This document shows positions 1-8,987 of a stretch of DNA of 64,000 nt, in pieces. The position numbers and the translations under genes were made by a program. This DNA comes from an uncultured Anderseniella sp. (GTDB lineage: Bacteria > Pseudomonadota > Alphaproteobacteria > Rhizobiales > Aestuariivirgaceae): NCBI GenBank assembly GCA_947488295.1, contig CANKYU010000002.1:620001-684000 (forward strand). Reading direction: 5' to 3'. How positions within the stretch are numbered: the stretch's first letter is position 1; each line of letters begins with the position of its first letter. The notes beneath the pieces were generated by a model. It searched no databases. It saw only the letters and a program-made list of their open reading frames with translations, and was not told the DNA's origin.

Positions 1-1064
1 CCGTTGAAGCCGGCGGCAAGCGGATCAAGGCGCGCCGCATCGTCGTGGCAACAGGTTCATCGCCGTCCGCCCCGCCAATCCCCGGCCTGGACAGTATCGA
101 CTACTTCACCAACGAGACGATTTTCGACAATACCATGCTGCCGGCGCATCTGATCATTATCGGCGGCGGTCCGATCGGCATGGAAATGGCTCAGGCCCAT
201 CGCCGGCTTGGTGCCAAGGTCACGGTGCTGGAAGCGTTCCAGCCGCTTGGCAAGGATGACCCGGAACTGACCGCCATTGTGCTTGATCACCTGCGCGACG
301 AGGGCATCGACATCCGTGCCGGCGCCAAGATCACCGGCATTGCCAGGGCCGGTAAGTCAAAAGCGATCGAAATCACGCTGGAAGGCGAAAACGGCAAGTC
401 TGAAAAACTGTCAGGCTCGCATCTGCTGGTCGCAGCCGGCCGCGTCGCCAATGTCGACGGCCTGAACCTGGAGGCTGCCGGTATCGAGTATGACCGTCGC
501 GGCATCAAGGTGGACAAGGGCCTGCGCAGCACAAACCGCAAGGTCTATGCCATCGGCGATGTGGCCGGCGGGCTGCAGTTCACCCACGTGGCCGGCTACC
601 AGGCAGGCCTCATTATAAAGTCGGTCCTGTTCCGGCTGCCGATCACCAACGAGACCAAAATCATCCCGTGGGTCACCTACACGGATCCGGAACTTGCCCA
701 TATCGGCCTCACCGAAGCACAGGCAGCAGACAGCCATCCCGGCCACAAGGTGCTGCGCTGGCATTTCAAGGAAAATGATCGTGCCCGCGCTGAACGCAAG
801 ACCACCGGCCTGATCAAGGCAGTTGTTTCGTCAAAGGGCGAGATACTGGGTTGTTCGATCGTGGCGCCCAATGCCGGAGACCTGATTCAACCGTGGGCAA
901 TGGCGATTTCATCAGGACTAAAGATCAAGGCCATGATAGACATGGTCGCGGCATATCCGACATTGAGCGAAGTTTCCAAACGGGCTGCGACAAGTTATTA
1001 TGCCGACCTGCCATCCAAACCCATGGTTCGCCGTATCATAGGATGGCTGAAAATATTTGGATGA
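1..1064 (+). CDS. FAD-dependent pyridine nucleotide-disulfide oxidoreductase (mercuric-reductase-like), 5' end outside window
   Basis: The reading frame is open from the first bases of the window, so the start lies upstream; the GTG at 45 is internal, in the conserved ATGSSP segment of the FAD domain. Downstream come a Rossmann NAD(P)-binding stretch (IIIGGGPIGMEMA, then an acidic VLEAF), a second FAD contact (VYAIGDVAGG) and the C-terminal dimerisation domain. This order is that of the dihydrolipoamide dehydrogenase/glutathione reductase/MerA superfamily. The redox CxxxxC would lie upstream and cannot be checked. The C-terminus ends without the vicinal cysteines of true MerA, so a MerA-like reductase of unknown substrate is the safer call. 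The next gene starts 47 bp downstream on the same strand. Confidence 0.85.
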   Translation, partial: VEAGGKRIKARRIVVATGSSPSAPPIPGLDSIDYFTNETIFDNTMLPAHLIIIGGGPIGMEMAQAHRRLGAKVTVLEAFQPLGKDDPELTAIVLDHLRDEGIDIRAGAKITGIARAGKSKAIEITLEGENGKSEKLSGSHLLVAAGRVANVDGLNLEAAGIEYDRRGIKVDKGLRSTNRKVYAIGDVAGGLQFTHVAGYQAGLIIKSVLFRLPITNETKIIPWVTYTDPELAHIGLTEAQAADSHPGHKVLRWHFKENDRARAERKTTGLIKAVVSSKGEILGCSIVAPNAGDLIQPWAMAISSGLKIKAMIDMVAAYPTLSEVSKRAATSYYADLPSKPMVRRIIGWLKIFG

Positions 1065-1111
1065 CCGCCGTCAGTTAGATCATTTTTGCTGACGATTGAG
1101 TAAAGGCAGAA

Positions 1112-2605
1112 ATGAGTACCGATACGGAAAAGCAGGATTTTGTGCGGTCCAGCCGGCGTGCACCATGGTATCGCAAGCTGACCGCCAAGGTTCTGGTGCT
1201 GGCGGCCGTATTCCTGATGATTGGCGAAATGCTGGTGTTTGTACCGTCAATCGCCAATTTCAGGATCAACTGGCTGAAAGAACGCTCGGCTACGGCGGAA
1301 ATTGCCGCTCTGGCGGTTGAAGCTGCCCAGAACCAGGAAATCTCCCCGCTGTTGCGCAAGGAGCTGCTGGATCGTGCCGGCGTACTGGTTCTGGCGGTCA
1401 GAACCAATGATGCCCGGCAGCTGGTCCTGATGCCCGATCGGGCGCCGATCGTGGAAGCATCCTACGATCTGCGCGAAAACAAGCCGGTGATGGCCATCTA
1501 CGATGCCTTCACCACGCTCCTGCACGGCGGCGACCGGGTCATCGGGGTCATGGACAAGCCATCCAGCATGAGCGGCACGCTTATCGAAATGGCACTGGAT
1601 GAAAAGCCGCTGTTCCAGGCAATGGTGCGCTATTCCATCAACATTCTTACCTTGTCGATCTTTCTTGCCTTCATTCTGGCGGCCCTGCTGTTTTTCGCCC
1701 TCAACCGGCTGCTGGTGCGCCCGGTGCAGCGCCTGTCCGGCAACATGCAGGCCTTCGCGCTTAACCCCGAAGACCGCAGCCGCATCATACAACCGACCGG
1801 CCGGGCCGATGAAATCGGGGCAGCCGAACAGGAACTCAAGCAGATGCAGACCGAACTGTCTGACCTGCTGTCGCAGAAAAGCCGGCTGGCATCGCTGGGG
1901 CTTGCGGTGTCGAAAGTCAGTCATGACCTGCGCAACATGCTGGCGTCCGCCCAACTGATCTCGGATCGGCTGGGGATGGTTGATGATCCGACCGTGAAGA
2001 AGTTCGCGCCCAAGCTGATTGCGTCCCTGGATCGGGCCATCGGGTTTTGCCAGGACACGCTCAAATTCGGCCGGGCGCAGGAAGCCCCGCCCCGGCGCGA
2101 GATGTTTAATCTGCGCACATTGGTGGATGACGTGCTGGATCACAGTACCACGGAGGCCGGCAGCGACGTGGTTTTCTACAATGAGGTGGCTGCCGACATG
2201 GATGCAGACGCCGACAGGGAGCAACTGTTCCGCGTCTTGATGAACCTGCTGCGCAATGCGGCGGAGGCGGTTGAAAACAAGGGCGCCACCTCGATTGCGC
2301 GCGGCAGCGGCGGCAAGGTCCGGGTGCGGGCGCGCCACGAAGACAGCCATTGCATCATCGAGGTCACCGACAACGGGCCCGGTGTACCGGAAAAGGCCAG
2401 GGAACACCTGTTCGAAGCGTTTCGCGGATCGCAGCGTCAGGGCGGCACCGGCCTCGGGCTGGCAATCGCCAGCGAACTGGTCCGCGCCCACGGCGGTGAC
2501 GTGCGGCTGGTGGAAAGCCCGGAACCGGGCACGGTGTTCCAGATCAGTATTCCGGACCGACTGCAGGAAGTGGATAGCGGGCGCCGCGGAAAGCGGAGTG
2601 CATAA
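1112..2605 (+). CDS. Membrane-bound sensor histidine kinase (orphan)
   Basis: This 497-aa protein has two membrane segments (about residues 24-46 and 174-198) flanking a periplasmic sensor region of about 125 residues, then a HAMP-like linker (about 199-250). The dimerisation/phosphoacceptor motif is SHDLRN with His271. The ATP-binding domain has an N box (LMNLLRNAAEAV, Asn382), G1 (DNGPGVPE), an F-like box (LFEAF) and G2 (GGTGLGLAI). All catalytic motifs are intact, so it should be an active autokinase. No response regulator lies beside it, so its partner is unknown. It follows the flavoprotein gene by 47 bp and may share its transcript; a redox-sensing role is only a guess from that neighbour. 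Confidence 0.9.
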   Translation: MSTDTEKQDFVRSSRRAPWYRKLTAKVLVLAAVFLMIGEMLVFVPSIANFRINWLKERSATAEIAALAVEAAQNQEISPLLRKELLDRAGVLVLAVRTNDARQLVLMPDRAPIVEASYDLRENKPVMAIYDAFTTLLHGGDRVIGVMDKPSSMSGTLIEMALDEKPLFQAMVRYSINILTLSIFLAFILAALLFFALNRLLVRPVQRLSGNMQAFALNPEDRSRIIQPTGRADEIGAAEQELKQMQTELSDLLSQKSRLASLGLAVSKVSHDLRNMLASAQLISDRLGMVDDPTVKKFAPKLIASLDRAIGFCQDTLKFGRAQEAPPRREMFNLRTLVDDVLDHSTTEAGSDVVFYNEVAADMDADADREQLFRVLMNLLRNAAEAVENKGATSIARGSGGKVRVRARHEDSHCIIEVTDNGPGVPEKAREHLFEAFRGSQRQGGTGLGLAIASELVRAHGGDVRLVESPEPGTVFQISIPDRLQEVDSGRRGKRSA

Positions 2606-2609
2606 AGAC

Positions 2610-2902
2610 ATATCGCTCACGCAAGCAGGCTTCGCCTGCGCTCCGCTAGGGCGCGCTGCGCGCGACGGCCGGTCGGCCTTGCCTCGGCACTAACGTGCCT
2701 CGGAGGAGTTAATCACTGCGGTTGTTCAGGGTCGGAGAACGGCGCGAAGCACGCAGTGCTTCGTAAAGCTGTTCGACCAGAATAATGCATCATAGCTTGC
2801 ACCTGCCTCAATGATAAATTCTGGAACCAGGCCCGACGGGCCTCGGGCCGGTCAGGCCCGCCCCAGCGGAGCGCAGGCGAAGCCTGCTGGCGTGAGCGAT
2901 AT
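2610..2902. repeat. Fold-back element with 38-bp inverted arms
   Basis: Arms at 2610-2647 and 2865-2902 are reverse complements over 38 bp with one mismatch, separated by 217 bp. Each arm contains its own short perfect hairpin (GCAGGC-TTC-GCCTGC at 2625-2639 and its complement at 2873-2887). The inner flanks are also GC-rich and palindromic. The element fills almost all of the 344-bp gap between the converging sensor kinase and gamma-glutamyltransferase genes. No transposase or convincing gene lies inside. It could be a MITE/REP-like mobile relic or a bidirectional terminator or mRNA-stabilising structure. Confidence 0.75.
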
Positions 2903-2949
2903 AAAACTAACCACAAATTCAACCCATCCCGTGACTCGCCCTGGCGTAA

Positions 2950-4698
2950 CTACTCCCCAACCTCAACAACCGTCCCCTCTCGGCGCGGGTCGGCACCGCC
3001 GTCCATGTGGCCGTCTTTCAGAATGCGAATGCCGTGCAGGCCGCTGGTGAGCGGTTTTACTTCCACCGTATGCCCGAGGTCTGCCAGTGGCGCGGCCAGC
3101 CGGGCGAACTGATTCAGCTTTGCCGCCAGATCGCCTTCTTCGGCTGTGTCTTCAAGTTCAGTGCGGCCGTTGCGGTTGATCACATGCGGGCGCGATACTG
3201 CCCGCTGCATCGGCATCTGCCAGTCGATCAGACCCAGCAAAGCATGCGCGGTATAACCGATGATGCGGCTGCCACCGGGAGAGCCGACAACGGCAAACAG
3301 GCTGCCGTCGCCATTGAGCACCAGAGATGGTGACATTGACGACCGTGGCCGTTTACCTGCCTGAACCCGGTTGGCAACCGGCTTGCCGGCCTTGGCCGGT
3401 GCAAAGGAAAAATCCGTCAACTGGTTGTTGAGAACAAAGCCGCCGGCAGTAATCCGGGCCCCGAACGCCCGTTCGACACTCATGGTCATGGACACGGCAT
3501 TGCCATCCATATCAACAATCGCCAGATGGCTGGTGCCATGTTCGACAAGACCCGCATCGGCGGCGAGGCTTTCCTCATCTGCTCCCGGTGGTGTGCCGGG
3601 CGCTGCCGCGCCCATATCGCGAACCGGGTTGATCAACCTGCTGCGCGATCTGAGGTATTGCCGGTCCAGAAGCCCGGCAGCGGGAACATTGATGAAATCG
3701 GCGTCCGCCATATATTGATTGCGATCTGCAAAAGCCAGCCGGCTGGCCTGCGCAAACAAATGCGCCGCCACCAGACCGTCCGGGTCCAGGCTCGACAACT
3801 TGTAAGGTTCCAGCAACCCCAGGATCATCAGCGAAGTCAGCCCGCCAGAGGTTGGTGGACCCATGCCGCACACCCGGTAATCGCGATAAGGCACACACAC
3901 GGGCTGGCGCTCAATCGCCTCGTAAGCCGCCAGATCGGCCAGGGTCATCAGGCCGGGATTGACTTCGTTGGAGCGCACGGCATCTACGATGGCCTGTGCG
4001 ACAGGGCCCTTGTAAAACCCGTCCGTTCCATTTGCGGCAATCAGTTTCAGCGTGTCGGCATAGGGCTGGTTTTTCAGCAGATGGCCGACCGGCACGGCGA
4101 CATTGGGCTCGTCGTAGTCGCCATCGCCGATGAAATAGATGGCAGCGGCTGCATCGTCAGCGTCCAGATGGCTTGCGTTGGCGATGGCTGCATGCAGGCG
4201 TGGACTGACCGCAAAACCCTGCTCCGCCAGTCTGATCGCCGGTTCAAACAGGCTGGCCCATTCCAGCTTGCCGAATTGCTGATGGGCCTTCCACAAGGCG
4301 GAAATGACGCCAGGTGTTCCGACCGGCCTGCCGCCAAGTGCAGCGTCCGGCCAGGCAAGCGGCTTGCCGTCGGATTTGAGGAACAATGTCTCATCAGCGC
4401 CGAGCGGCGCCTTTTCGCGCCCGTCAAACGTGGTGATGGAGGCATCGCTGCCCTGATAGTGCAGCATGAACAGGCCGCCGCCGATGCCGGATGACTGCGG
4501 CTCGGTCAGCGTCAGCACCAGTTGCGCGGTGATGGCGGCATCGGTGGCCGATCCGCCGCTGGCAAGAATGGCGGCAGCAGCGTCAGATGCATGCGTATTG
4601 GCGGTAGCGACCATGGCCTTGCGCGGCGGCGCGTCATCGCTGCACGCGGCAAGTACAAGTAAAAGGCACAGGGCAAGGCATCGGGCAAGCAGTGACAT
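2950..4698 (-). CDS. ggt: Gamma-glutamyltransferase, lipoprotein form
   Basis: Gamma-glutamyl peptidase/transferase (Ntn-hydrolase fold) that would cleave glutathione and other gamma-glutamyl compounds outside the inner membrane. The longest reading frame begins at 4809, but the ATG at 4698 gives a lipoprotein signal peptide with lipobox LAAC (Cys19), so this start was chosen (582 aa). Family signatures are present: SSGIGGGLF in the N-terminal subunit and the autoprocessing nucleophile at Thr389 in EHGTSHLAIVD, which becomes the first residue of the small subunit. The later PSLVLNGDG and GSPGGSRI segments are also typical. It is divergent from the P1 peptidase gene across a 134-bp gap. Membrane anchoring as a lipoprotein differs from the soluble periplasmic E. 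coli enzyme. Confidence 0.92.
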   Translation of the reverse strand: MSLLARCLALCLLLVLAACSDDAPPRKAMVATANTHASDAAAAILASGGSATDAAITAQLVLTLTEPQSSGIGGGLFMLHYQGSDASITTFDGREKAPLGADETLFLKSDGKPLAWPDAALGGRPVGTPGVISALWKAHQQFGKLEWASLFEPAIRLAEQGFAVSPRLHAAIANASHLDADDAAAAIYFIGDGDYDEPNVAVPVGHLLKNQPYADTLKLIAANGTDGFYKGPVAQAIVDAVRSNEVNPGLMTLADLAAYEAIERQPVCVPYRDYRVCGMGPPTSGGLTSLMILGLLEPYKLSSLDPDGLVAAHLFAQASRLAFADRNQYMADADFINVPAAGLLDRQYLRSRSRLINPVRDMGAAAPGTPPGADEESLAADAGLVEHGTSHLAIVDMDGNAVSMTMSVERAFGARITAGGFVLNNQLTDFSFAPAKAGKPVANRVQAGKRPRSSMSPSLVLNGDGSLFAVVGSPGGSRIIGYTAHALLGLIDWQMPMQRAVSRPHVINRNGRTELEDTAEEGDLAAKLNQFARLAAPLADLGHTVEVKPLTSGLHGIRILKDGHMDGGADPRREGTVVEVGE

Positions 4699-4762
4699 TG
4701 TGTAATCCGGACTGACAAAGCAACGAGCCCGTATCTTAACCGTGGCACCTGCATCTTCGCAA

Positions 4763-4790
4763 TTGACGATGCTGTCAGGACACCTACCAT
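4763..4790 (+). promoter_or_regulatory. Possible sigma-70 promoter for the P1 peptidase gene
   Basis: TTGACG at 4763-4768 and TACCAT at 4785-4790 are separated by 16 bp, about 43 bp before the ATG at 4833. The match is moderate and rests on consensus only. Confidence 0.3.
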
Positions 4791-4832
4791 CTGCAGACAT
4801 GATGAACACAACCGGAAACCGAGGTACTCCAC

Positions 4833-5840
4833 ATGACAGTAAAGCCGGGTCCGAAAAACCTGATTAGTGATGTTGCAGGCCTTAAGGTCGGCAACGCCCA
4901 CCATGCAGACTTTGCGACCGGTGTCACCGTGGTGTTGCCGGACGAACCCGTGACGGCGGCGGTGGATGTGCGCGGCGGCGCACCGGGCACGCGGGATACG
5001 TCAGCGCTGGACCCGACCTGCCTGGTGGACGCAGTGCACGGCATTGTCCTGTCGGGCGGGTCGGTGTTCGGGCTGGATGCGGCAGGCGGGGTCATCTCTT
5101 ACCTGGCACAACAGGGCGTGGGCATGAGCTTTGGCCAGTCGCCCGTGCGCATCCCCCTGGTGCCGTCTGCCATCCTGTTTGACCTGACCTTCGGGCCGGA
5201 CAAGGACTGGGGTGCTACACCGCCCTATCGGGAGCTGGGCATTGCAGCGGCCAAGGCCGCCGGCAGTGAATTCGACCTCGGCAATATCGGCGCCGGCCAT
5301 GGTGCAACGGCCGGGCAGCTGAAAGGCGGGCTTGGCAGTGCATCAGCTGTGTCCGGCGGGTTCACCGTCGGGGCGCTGGTGGCGCTCAACCCGGTCGGGT
5401 CGTGCATCAACCCGGCCAACAATGATTTGTGGGCACGGCCGTTCGAACTGGACGGTGAATTCGGGCCGGCCCCTGCCGCTCCCGACACACCAGCTGCCCT
5501 GTCACCTCTTGGCGGCAGCAAGCTGGAGGCACGCTCAGCCGGGGCCAACACCACCATTGCGGTTGTCGCCACTGATGCCGTGCTCACCAAGGCGCAAGCG
5601 CAAAGGCTGGCGATCATGGCGTCAGACGGCATGGCCCGCGCCATCCGCCCGATCCACACACCCTATGACGGTGATACGGTGTTTGCACTGGCAACCGGCG
5701 CCAGCGCGCTGGGAGACCAGCCTGGCGAAGCCCTTGCCATGCTGGGGTCGGTTGCCGCCGACTGCCTGGCACGGGCGATCGGGCGGGCCATGACCAGCGC
5801 CGAACCCTTGCACGGCCATGATGCCTGGCGCACTGCCTGA
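4833..5840 (+). CDS. P1 family (S58/DmpA-NylC type) peptidase
   Basis: This 335-aa Ntn-type amidohydrolase belongs to the family of DmpA aminopeptidases and nylon-oligomer hydrolase NylC. Members cleave themselves in front of a Ser/Thr that then acts as nucleophile. Seen here: DVRGGAPGTRDT near the N-terminus, HGIVLSGGSVFGLDAAGG (residues 69-86), a glycine-rich NIGAGHGATAG block, and ANTTIAVVATDA, where cleavage would fall at Asn239-Thr240. The length fits the family. There is no signal peptide, so it is probably cytoplasmic. Its divergent neighbour is a gamma-glutamyltransferase, so both may serve use of unusual peptides or amides; the actual substrate cannot be told. Confidence 0.88.
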   Translation: MTVKPGPKNLISDVAGLKVGNAHHADFATGVTVVLPDEPVTAAVDVRGGAPGTRDTSALDPTCLVDAVHGIVLSGGSVFGLDAAGGVISYLAQQGVGMSFGQSPVRIPLVPSAILFDLTFGPDKDWGATPPYRELGIAAAKAAGSEFDLGNIGAGHGATAGQLKGGLGSASAVSGGFTVGALVALNPVGSCINPANNDLWARPFELDGEFGPAPAAPDTPAALSPLGGSKLEARSAGANTTIAVVATDAVLTKAQAQRLAIMASDGMARAIRPIHTPYDGDTVFALATGASALGDQPGEALAMLGSVAADCLARAIGRAMTSAEPLHGHDAWRTA

Positions 5841-5958
5841 AGCTATTCGCAGCTGTCTGGAATGCAGCGCTTGCGTTTACCTGAACAACCGGCTAGATAC
5901 GTCCCGTCTTCAGCACACAATCTGACGCTGAACGCGGGACAGTTGTCCCGCCTCAAGG

Positions 5959-6035
5959 GCACCGGTAGCTCAGCTGGATAGAGCACCAGACTACGAATCT
6001 GGGGGTCGGGAGTTCGAATCTTCCCCGGTGCGCCA
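5959..6035 (+). tRNA. tRNA-Arg (anticodon ACG)
   Basis: A 77-nt cloverleaf can be drawn. The acceptor stem GCACCGG (5959-5965) pairs with CCGGTGC (6025-6031), followed by G and an encoded CCA. The D-arm TAGCTCAGCTGGATAGAGC, the anticodon loop CTACGAA giving ACG (read as Arg, ICG after deamination), and the T-loop GTTCGAATC are all canonical. Confidence 0.96.
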
Positions 6036-6233
6036 TTTAAAAGTCGTTGAACGTCGGATGACTTTCACCTTCATGTCACGTATCTGACCCAAGATTGAAA
6101 ACCGGACCTTGGCGCATGATGCGGCTAGGTCTCAAAACAACTCATTTCACTGTCTCTTCTGCAATGCCGCGAATGGCCTATGTCACGGAAGAGGAAAAAC
6201 CTTCAGCAACTGCTTTGGTTTTGAACAAGGGCG

Positions 6234-6650
6234 TTATCCCTCTCGTCCGGGTTCGTCCGGATCGCTGGAGAACAGGGCGATCTTGTTGCCTTGAGGATCG
6301 CGAAGGTAGCCAACATAAAAATTAGGTCCATACGCGTCACGAAAGCCCGGCTGACCCTCGTCAAGGCCGCCTGCGGCAAGCGCGGCGGCATGCAGGTCAC
6401 GGACCTGCTTTTGACTGCGAGCCTCGAATGCGATCATGGTACCGTTCCCGGCCGAAGCCGGATGGCCGTTGAAGGTTGGCTTGACGTAGAATTCCGGCGC
6501 AACCGCAGGCTGACCCGGTTGTTCAGGCAGCGCGTAGGCCAGGCCCTCCGGCCCCTCCTTCAGCCCGTAATCAAGCGCTGGCAGGAACGCAGAGTAGAAC
6601 CGTTTCGCGCGAGCGATGTCATCAGCACCGACGGTGACGTAGGCAATCAT
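6234..6650 (-). CDS. VOC (glyoxalase/bleomycin resistance) family protein
   Basis: This 138-aa protein has the paired beta-alpha-beta-beta-beta fold of the vicinal oxygen chelate superfamily. It opens with YVTVGADDIARAKRFYSAFL, has APEFYVKPTFNGHPAS and NGTMIAFEA in the middle, and ends with a conserved RDPQGNKIALFS strand. The longest frame starts at 6821, but family alignment and the ATG at 6650 (MIAYVTVGADD) set the start. Such short stand-alone members are often lactoylglutathione lyase-like or resistance proteins, and the substrate cannot be predicted. The gene lies between tRNA-Arg and the epimerase gene on the opposite strand, with no operon partner. Confidence 0.85.
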   Translation of the reverse strand: MIAYVTVGADDIARAKRFYSAFLPALDYGLKEGPEGLAYALPEQPGQPAVAPEFYVKPTFNGHPASAGNGTMIAFEARSQKQVRDLHAAALAAGGLDEGQPGFRDAYGPNFYVGYLRDPQGNKIALFSSDPDEPGREG

Positions 6651-7004
6651 GCTGCGTGTTCCATTCTGGAAGTTTGGTTTTTGCAGAGAGTTTACTGCAT
6701 TATGGCGGGTCAACTCAATTCGGCTCAGTATCTGGTGGCAAGTGCCGCTTTTTTTGGTGTTCAGGCGTGTTTTCTTTTCCGTCACCTGATTGTTCGGGTG
6801 CCTGAGTTCGTCCACAGTCATTGAGCACAGCGCAATTTTTTGAATTTTCTTTTTGAAAGCATGCAGTTACAGACTTACAAAGGGCCGACACAAAATGCAA
6901 AGCATCCGCTCACCTGGCACTTGTGGGTTGAGGTGGGAGAGTGATCTGCCTTAAGGACTGCAGGGTTGAAGTAAGTCGGTTTGTGAAGAAGAGCGTGGTT
7001 CACT
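6651..7004. other. Intergenic region, no gene seen
   Basis: This 354-bp divergent gap between the VOC gene and the epimerase is locally AT-rich (T-runs near 6752 and 6835-6857). No convincing coding frame, repeat or clear promoter was recognised. It must contain the start signals of both genes. Confidence 0.5.
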
Positions 7005-7976
7005 ATGGCGAACAAGACGGCAATCGTATTCGGGGCGGGCGGCTTTATCGGCAATCATCTGGCGGCACGTCTTAAGGACGAAGGATACAGGGTGCGTGGT
7101 GTCGACCGGAAGTACCCTGAATTCGGCGCATCAGCGGCAGATGAATTTGTCATAGCAGACCTGTGTTCGCAGCAGGAAACAGCCAGCAGCTTTGACCGCC
7201 CGTTCGACGAGGTTTATCAGCTCGCCGCCGAGATGGGCGGAGCCGGTTACCTGTTTACCGGCGACAACGATTTCGAAGTCATGTCCAGTTCGTCCCTGAT
7301 CAACCTGAACATTGCCCGGTTGTGCAACAAGGAGACGGTGGGCCGTATTCTGTTCACATCCTCGGCTTGTGTTTACAACGAGGACAACCAGTCCGACCTC
7401 GACAATTACACCTGCAGGGAAAGCACCGTATATCCCGCTCAGCCGGACAGTGAATATGGCTGGGAAAAACTGTTCTCCGAGCGCCTGTACCAGAGCCTGG
7501 CCCGCAATGCCGGCCTGCCGGTCCGGATAGCCCGTTTGCACAATGTCTTCGGCCCACGCGGTGCCTGGTGCTGCGGTCGCGAAAAAGCGCCGGCCGCCAT
7601 TTGCAGGAAGGTGTCCGAGGCGCCCGATGGCGGCGAAGTGTCGATCTGGGGAGACGGCAGGCAGATCCGCTCGTTCCTGTACATCGACGAATGTCTCGAT
7701 GGCATCCGTACATTGATGAAATCTGACTGCACCATACCGGTCAATATCGGATCTGATGAAGCAATATCAATCGGCGATCTGGTGACCATGGCGATTGAAA
7801 TCTCGGGCAAGCGGTTGTCCGTCAGACACGAACCCGGGCCACAGGGCGTTCGCGCGAGATGTTCGGACAATGATCTTGTCGAAAAAGAGCTCGGCTGGAG
7901 GCCGCGTCAACCCCTGCGACAGGGCATGGAAGCCACCTATGGCTGGATCGAGCAGCAGGTGAAGTTGACTGCTTGA
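7005..7976 (+). CDS. GDP-mannose 3,5-epimerase-like NAD-dependent sugar epimerase
   Basis: This 323-aa extended SDR begins with a GxxGxxG nucleotide-binding loop (GAGGFIG, residues 10-16) and has the Tyr151-x3-Lys155 pair (YGWEK). It is unusually close to plant GDP-D-mannose 3',5'-epimerase: SSACVYNE places a Cys at 122 where the plant enzyme has its catalytic Cys, and GREKAPAAIC gives the second catalytic residue, Lys194. The blocks WGDGRQIRSFLYIDEC, PVNIGSDE and GPQGVRARCSDN also match the plant enzyme as I recall it. It should convert GDP-mannose to GDP-L-galactose or GDP-L-gulose, but other nucleotide-sugar epimerases are possible. It stands alone, with no polysaccharide cluster around it. 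Confidence 0.82.
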   Translation: MANKTAIVFGAGGFIGNHLAARLKDEGYRVRGVDRKYPEFGASAADEFVIADLCSQQETASSFDRPFDEVYQLAAEMGGAGYLFTGDNDFEVMSSSSLINLNIARLCNKETVGRILFTSSACVYNEDNQSDLDNYTCRESTVYPAQPDSEYGWEKLFSERLYQSLARNAGLPVRIARLHNVFGPRGAWCCGREKAPAAICRKVSEAPDGGEVSIWGDGRQIRSFLYIDECLDGIRTLMKSDCTIPVNIGSDEAISIGDLVTMAIEISGKRLSVRHEPGPQGVRARCSDNDLVEKELGWRPRQPLRQGMEATYGWIEQQVKLTA

Positions 7977-8246
7977 ACGATGTGATCGTTGCAACAGCGA
8001 GAGCCGGACAACACGCAGGTTTATGCGGCTGATCATGTGGCTGAACCGATTCCGTGCGCGAAACGGAACTGTTCTGGCCGGTAGCGGGCGAACCTCGCAG
8101 ACACCTGTTGCTACATGTTGCCCGAACTCGAAACTCGGCGAGGCTGGGAAGATCATTGCCCTTGGTTTTAAACCCGATACAATCATAAGATAAAAACGCG
8201 GCGGCATCTGCTTACTCTATCGGTACTTTCAGGTGACTGGTGTAAG

Positions 8247-8987
8247 ATGCGATTTCTGAATGATAATTTGAGTTGCTGTGCAATGGATTTGGACAAGAAC
8301 GAACTGCTGGGCCGGGTGTCGATATTCAGCGTTCTCGCAGACGAGGAACTGAAGGTTGTCGGCGCCCATTGCCAGTGGAGCACATACAGCAAGAACCAGA
8401 CTGTGCTGGACGAAAGTGATTCCAGCACCGATGTATTCTTCGTGATCGAAGGGTCTGTTTCAGCCAAGGGTTTTTCGCTGAACGGCAAGGAGGTCACCTA
8501 TACCTTTATAAGCCAGGGCGAGATGTTCGGAGAGTTCGCCGCAATTGACAACCAGACCCGCTCAGCTTCCATCCAGCCGATGGAGGACGCCGTCATCGCC
8601 CGCATGTCGTCTGCCGATTTCAAGTCGATATTGCATGCCTACCCGAAGGTCGCGGTCCGGTTTGCGGAACACCTTGTGCAGAAACTCAGATATCTCACCA
8701 ACCGTGTATTTGAATTCAGCACCATGTCGGTCGGTTACCGGTTGCATGCCGAACTGCTGCGGTATTGCATGGAAAGCGGGGTTCGGGACAATACCGCAAA
8801 GATTGAACCGGCGCCCACGCACTATGAAATAGCGGCCCGCATCAGCACCCACCGAGAAGCCGTATCAAGACATCTGAGCCAGCTTGAAACCACTGGAATT
8901 GTTGAGGCATCGCGCAAGAGCATCATCGTCCTGGACGTGAACCGGTTGCGAAATATCGTCAATGCCTTCGGTACCGACGGCTCTTGA
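8247..8987 (+). CDS. Crp/Fnr family transcriptional regulator
   Basis: This 246-aa protein has an N-terminal cyclic-nucleotide-binding beta roll (about residues 20-135, with VFFVIEGSVSAKGF and GEMFGEFAAIDNQTRSAS), a dimerisation helix and a C-terminal winged helix (about 165-240, TREAVSRHL-type recognition helix seen as STHREAVSRHLSQLE). The phosphate-binding cassette GEFAAIDNQTRSAS resembles cAMP-responsive members. The four cysteines of FNR-type [4Fe-4S] sensors are absent. A shorter start at 8283 (MDLDKNELL) fits the family equally well. A class III cyclase gene follows 237 bp downstream on the same strand, so the two may form a signal-maker and receiver pair. Confidence 0.88.
   Translation: MRFLNDNLSCCAMDLDKNELLGRVSIFSVLADEELKVVGAHCQWSTYSKNQTVLDESDSSTDVFFVIEGSVSAKGFSLNGKEVTYTFISQGEMFGEFAAIDNQTRSASIQPMEDAVIARMSSADFKSILHAYPKVAVRFAEHLVQKLRYLTNRVFEFSTMSVGYRLHAELLRYCMESGVRDNTAKIEPAPTHYEIAARISTHREAVSRHLSQLETTGIVEASRKSIIVLDVNRLRNIVNAFGTDGS

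Noticed and set aside
1247..2620. Long minus-strand frame of 457 codons opposite the sensor kinase
   Set aside because: It is a high-GC shadow of the kinase: the kinase strand has all HK motifs and this strand has no recognisable domain.
8247..8987. FNR-type oxygen sensor
   Set aside because: A CysCys pair is present near the N-terminus of the long start, but the four-cysteine [4Fe-4S] pattern is not, so it is kept as a general Crp/Fnr protein.
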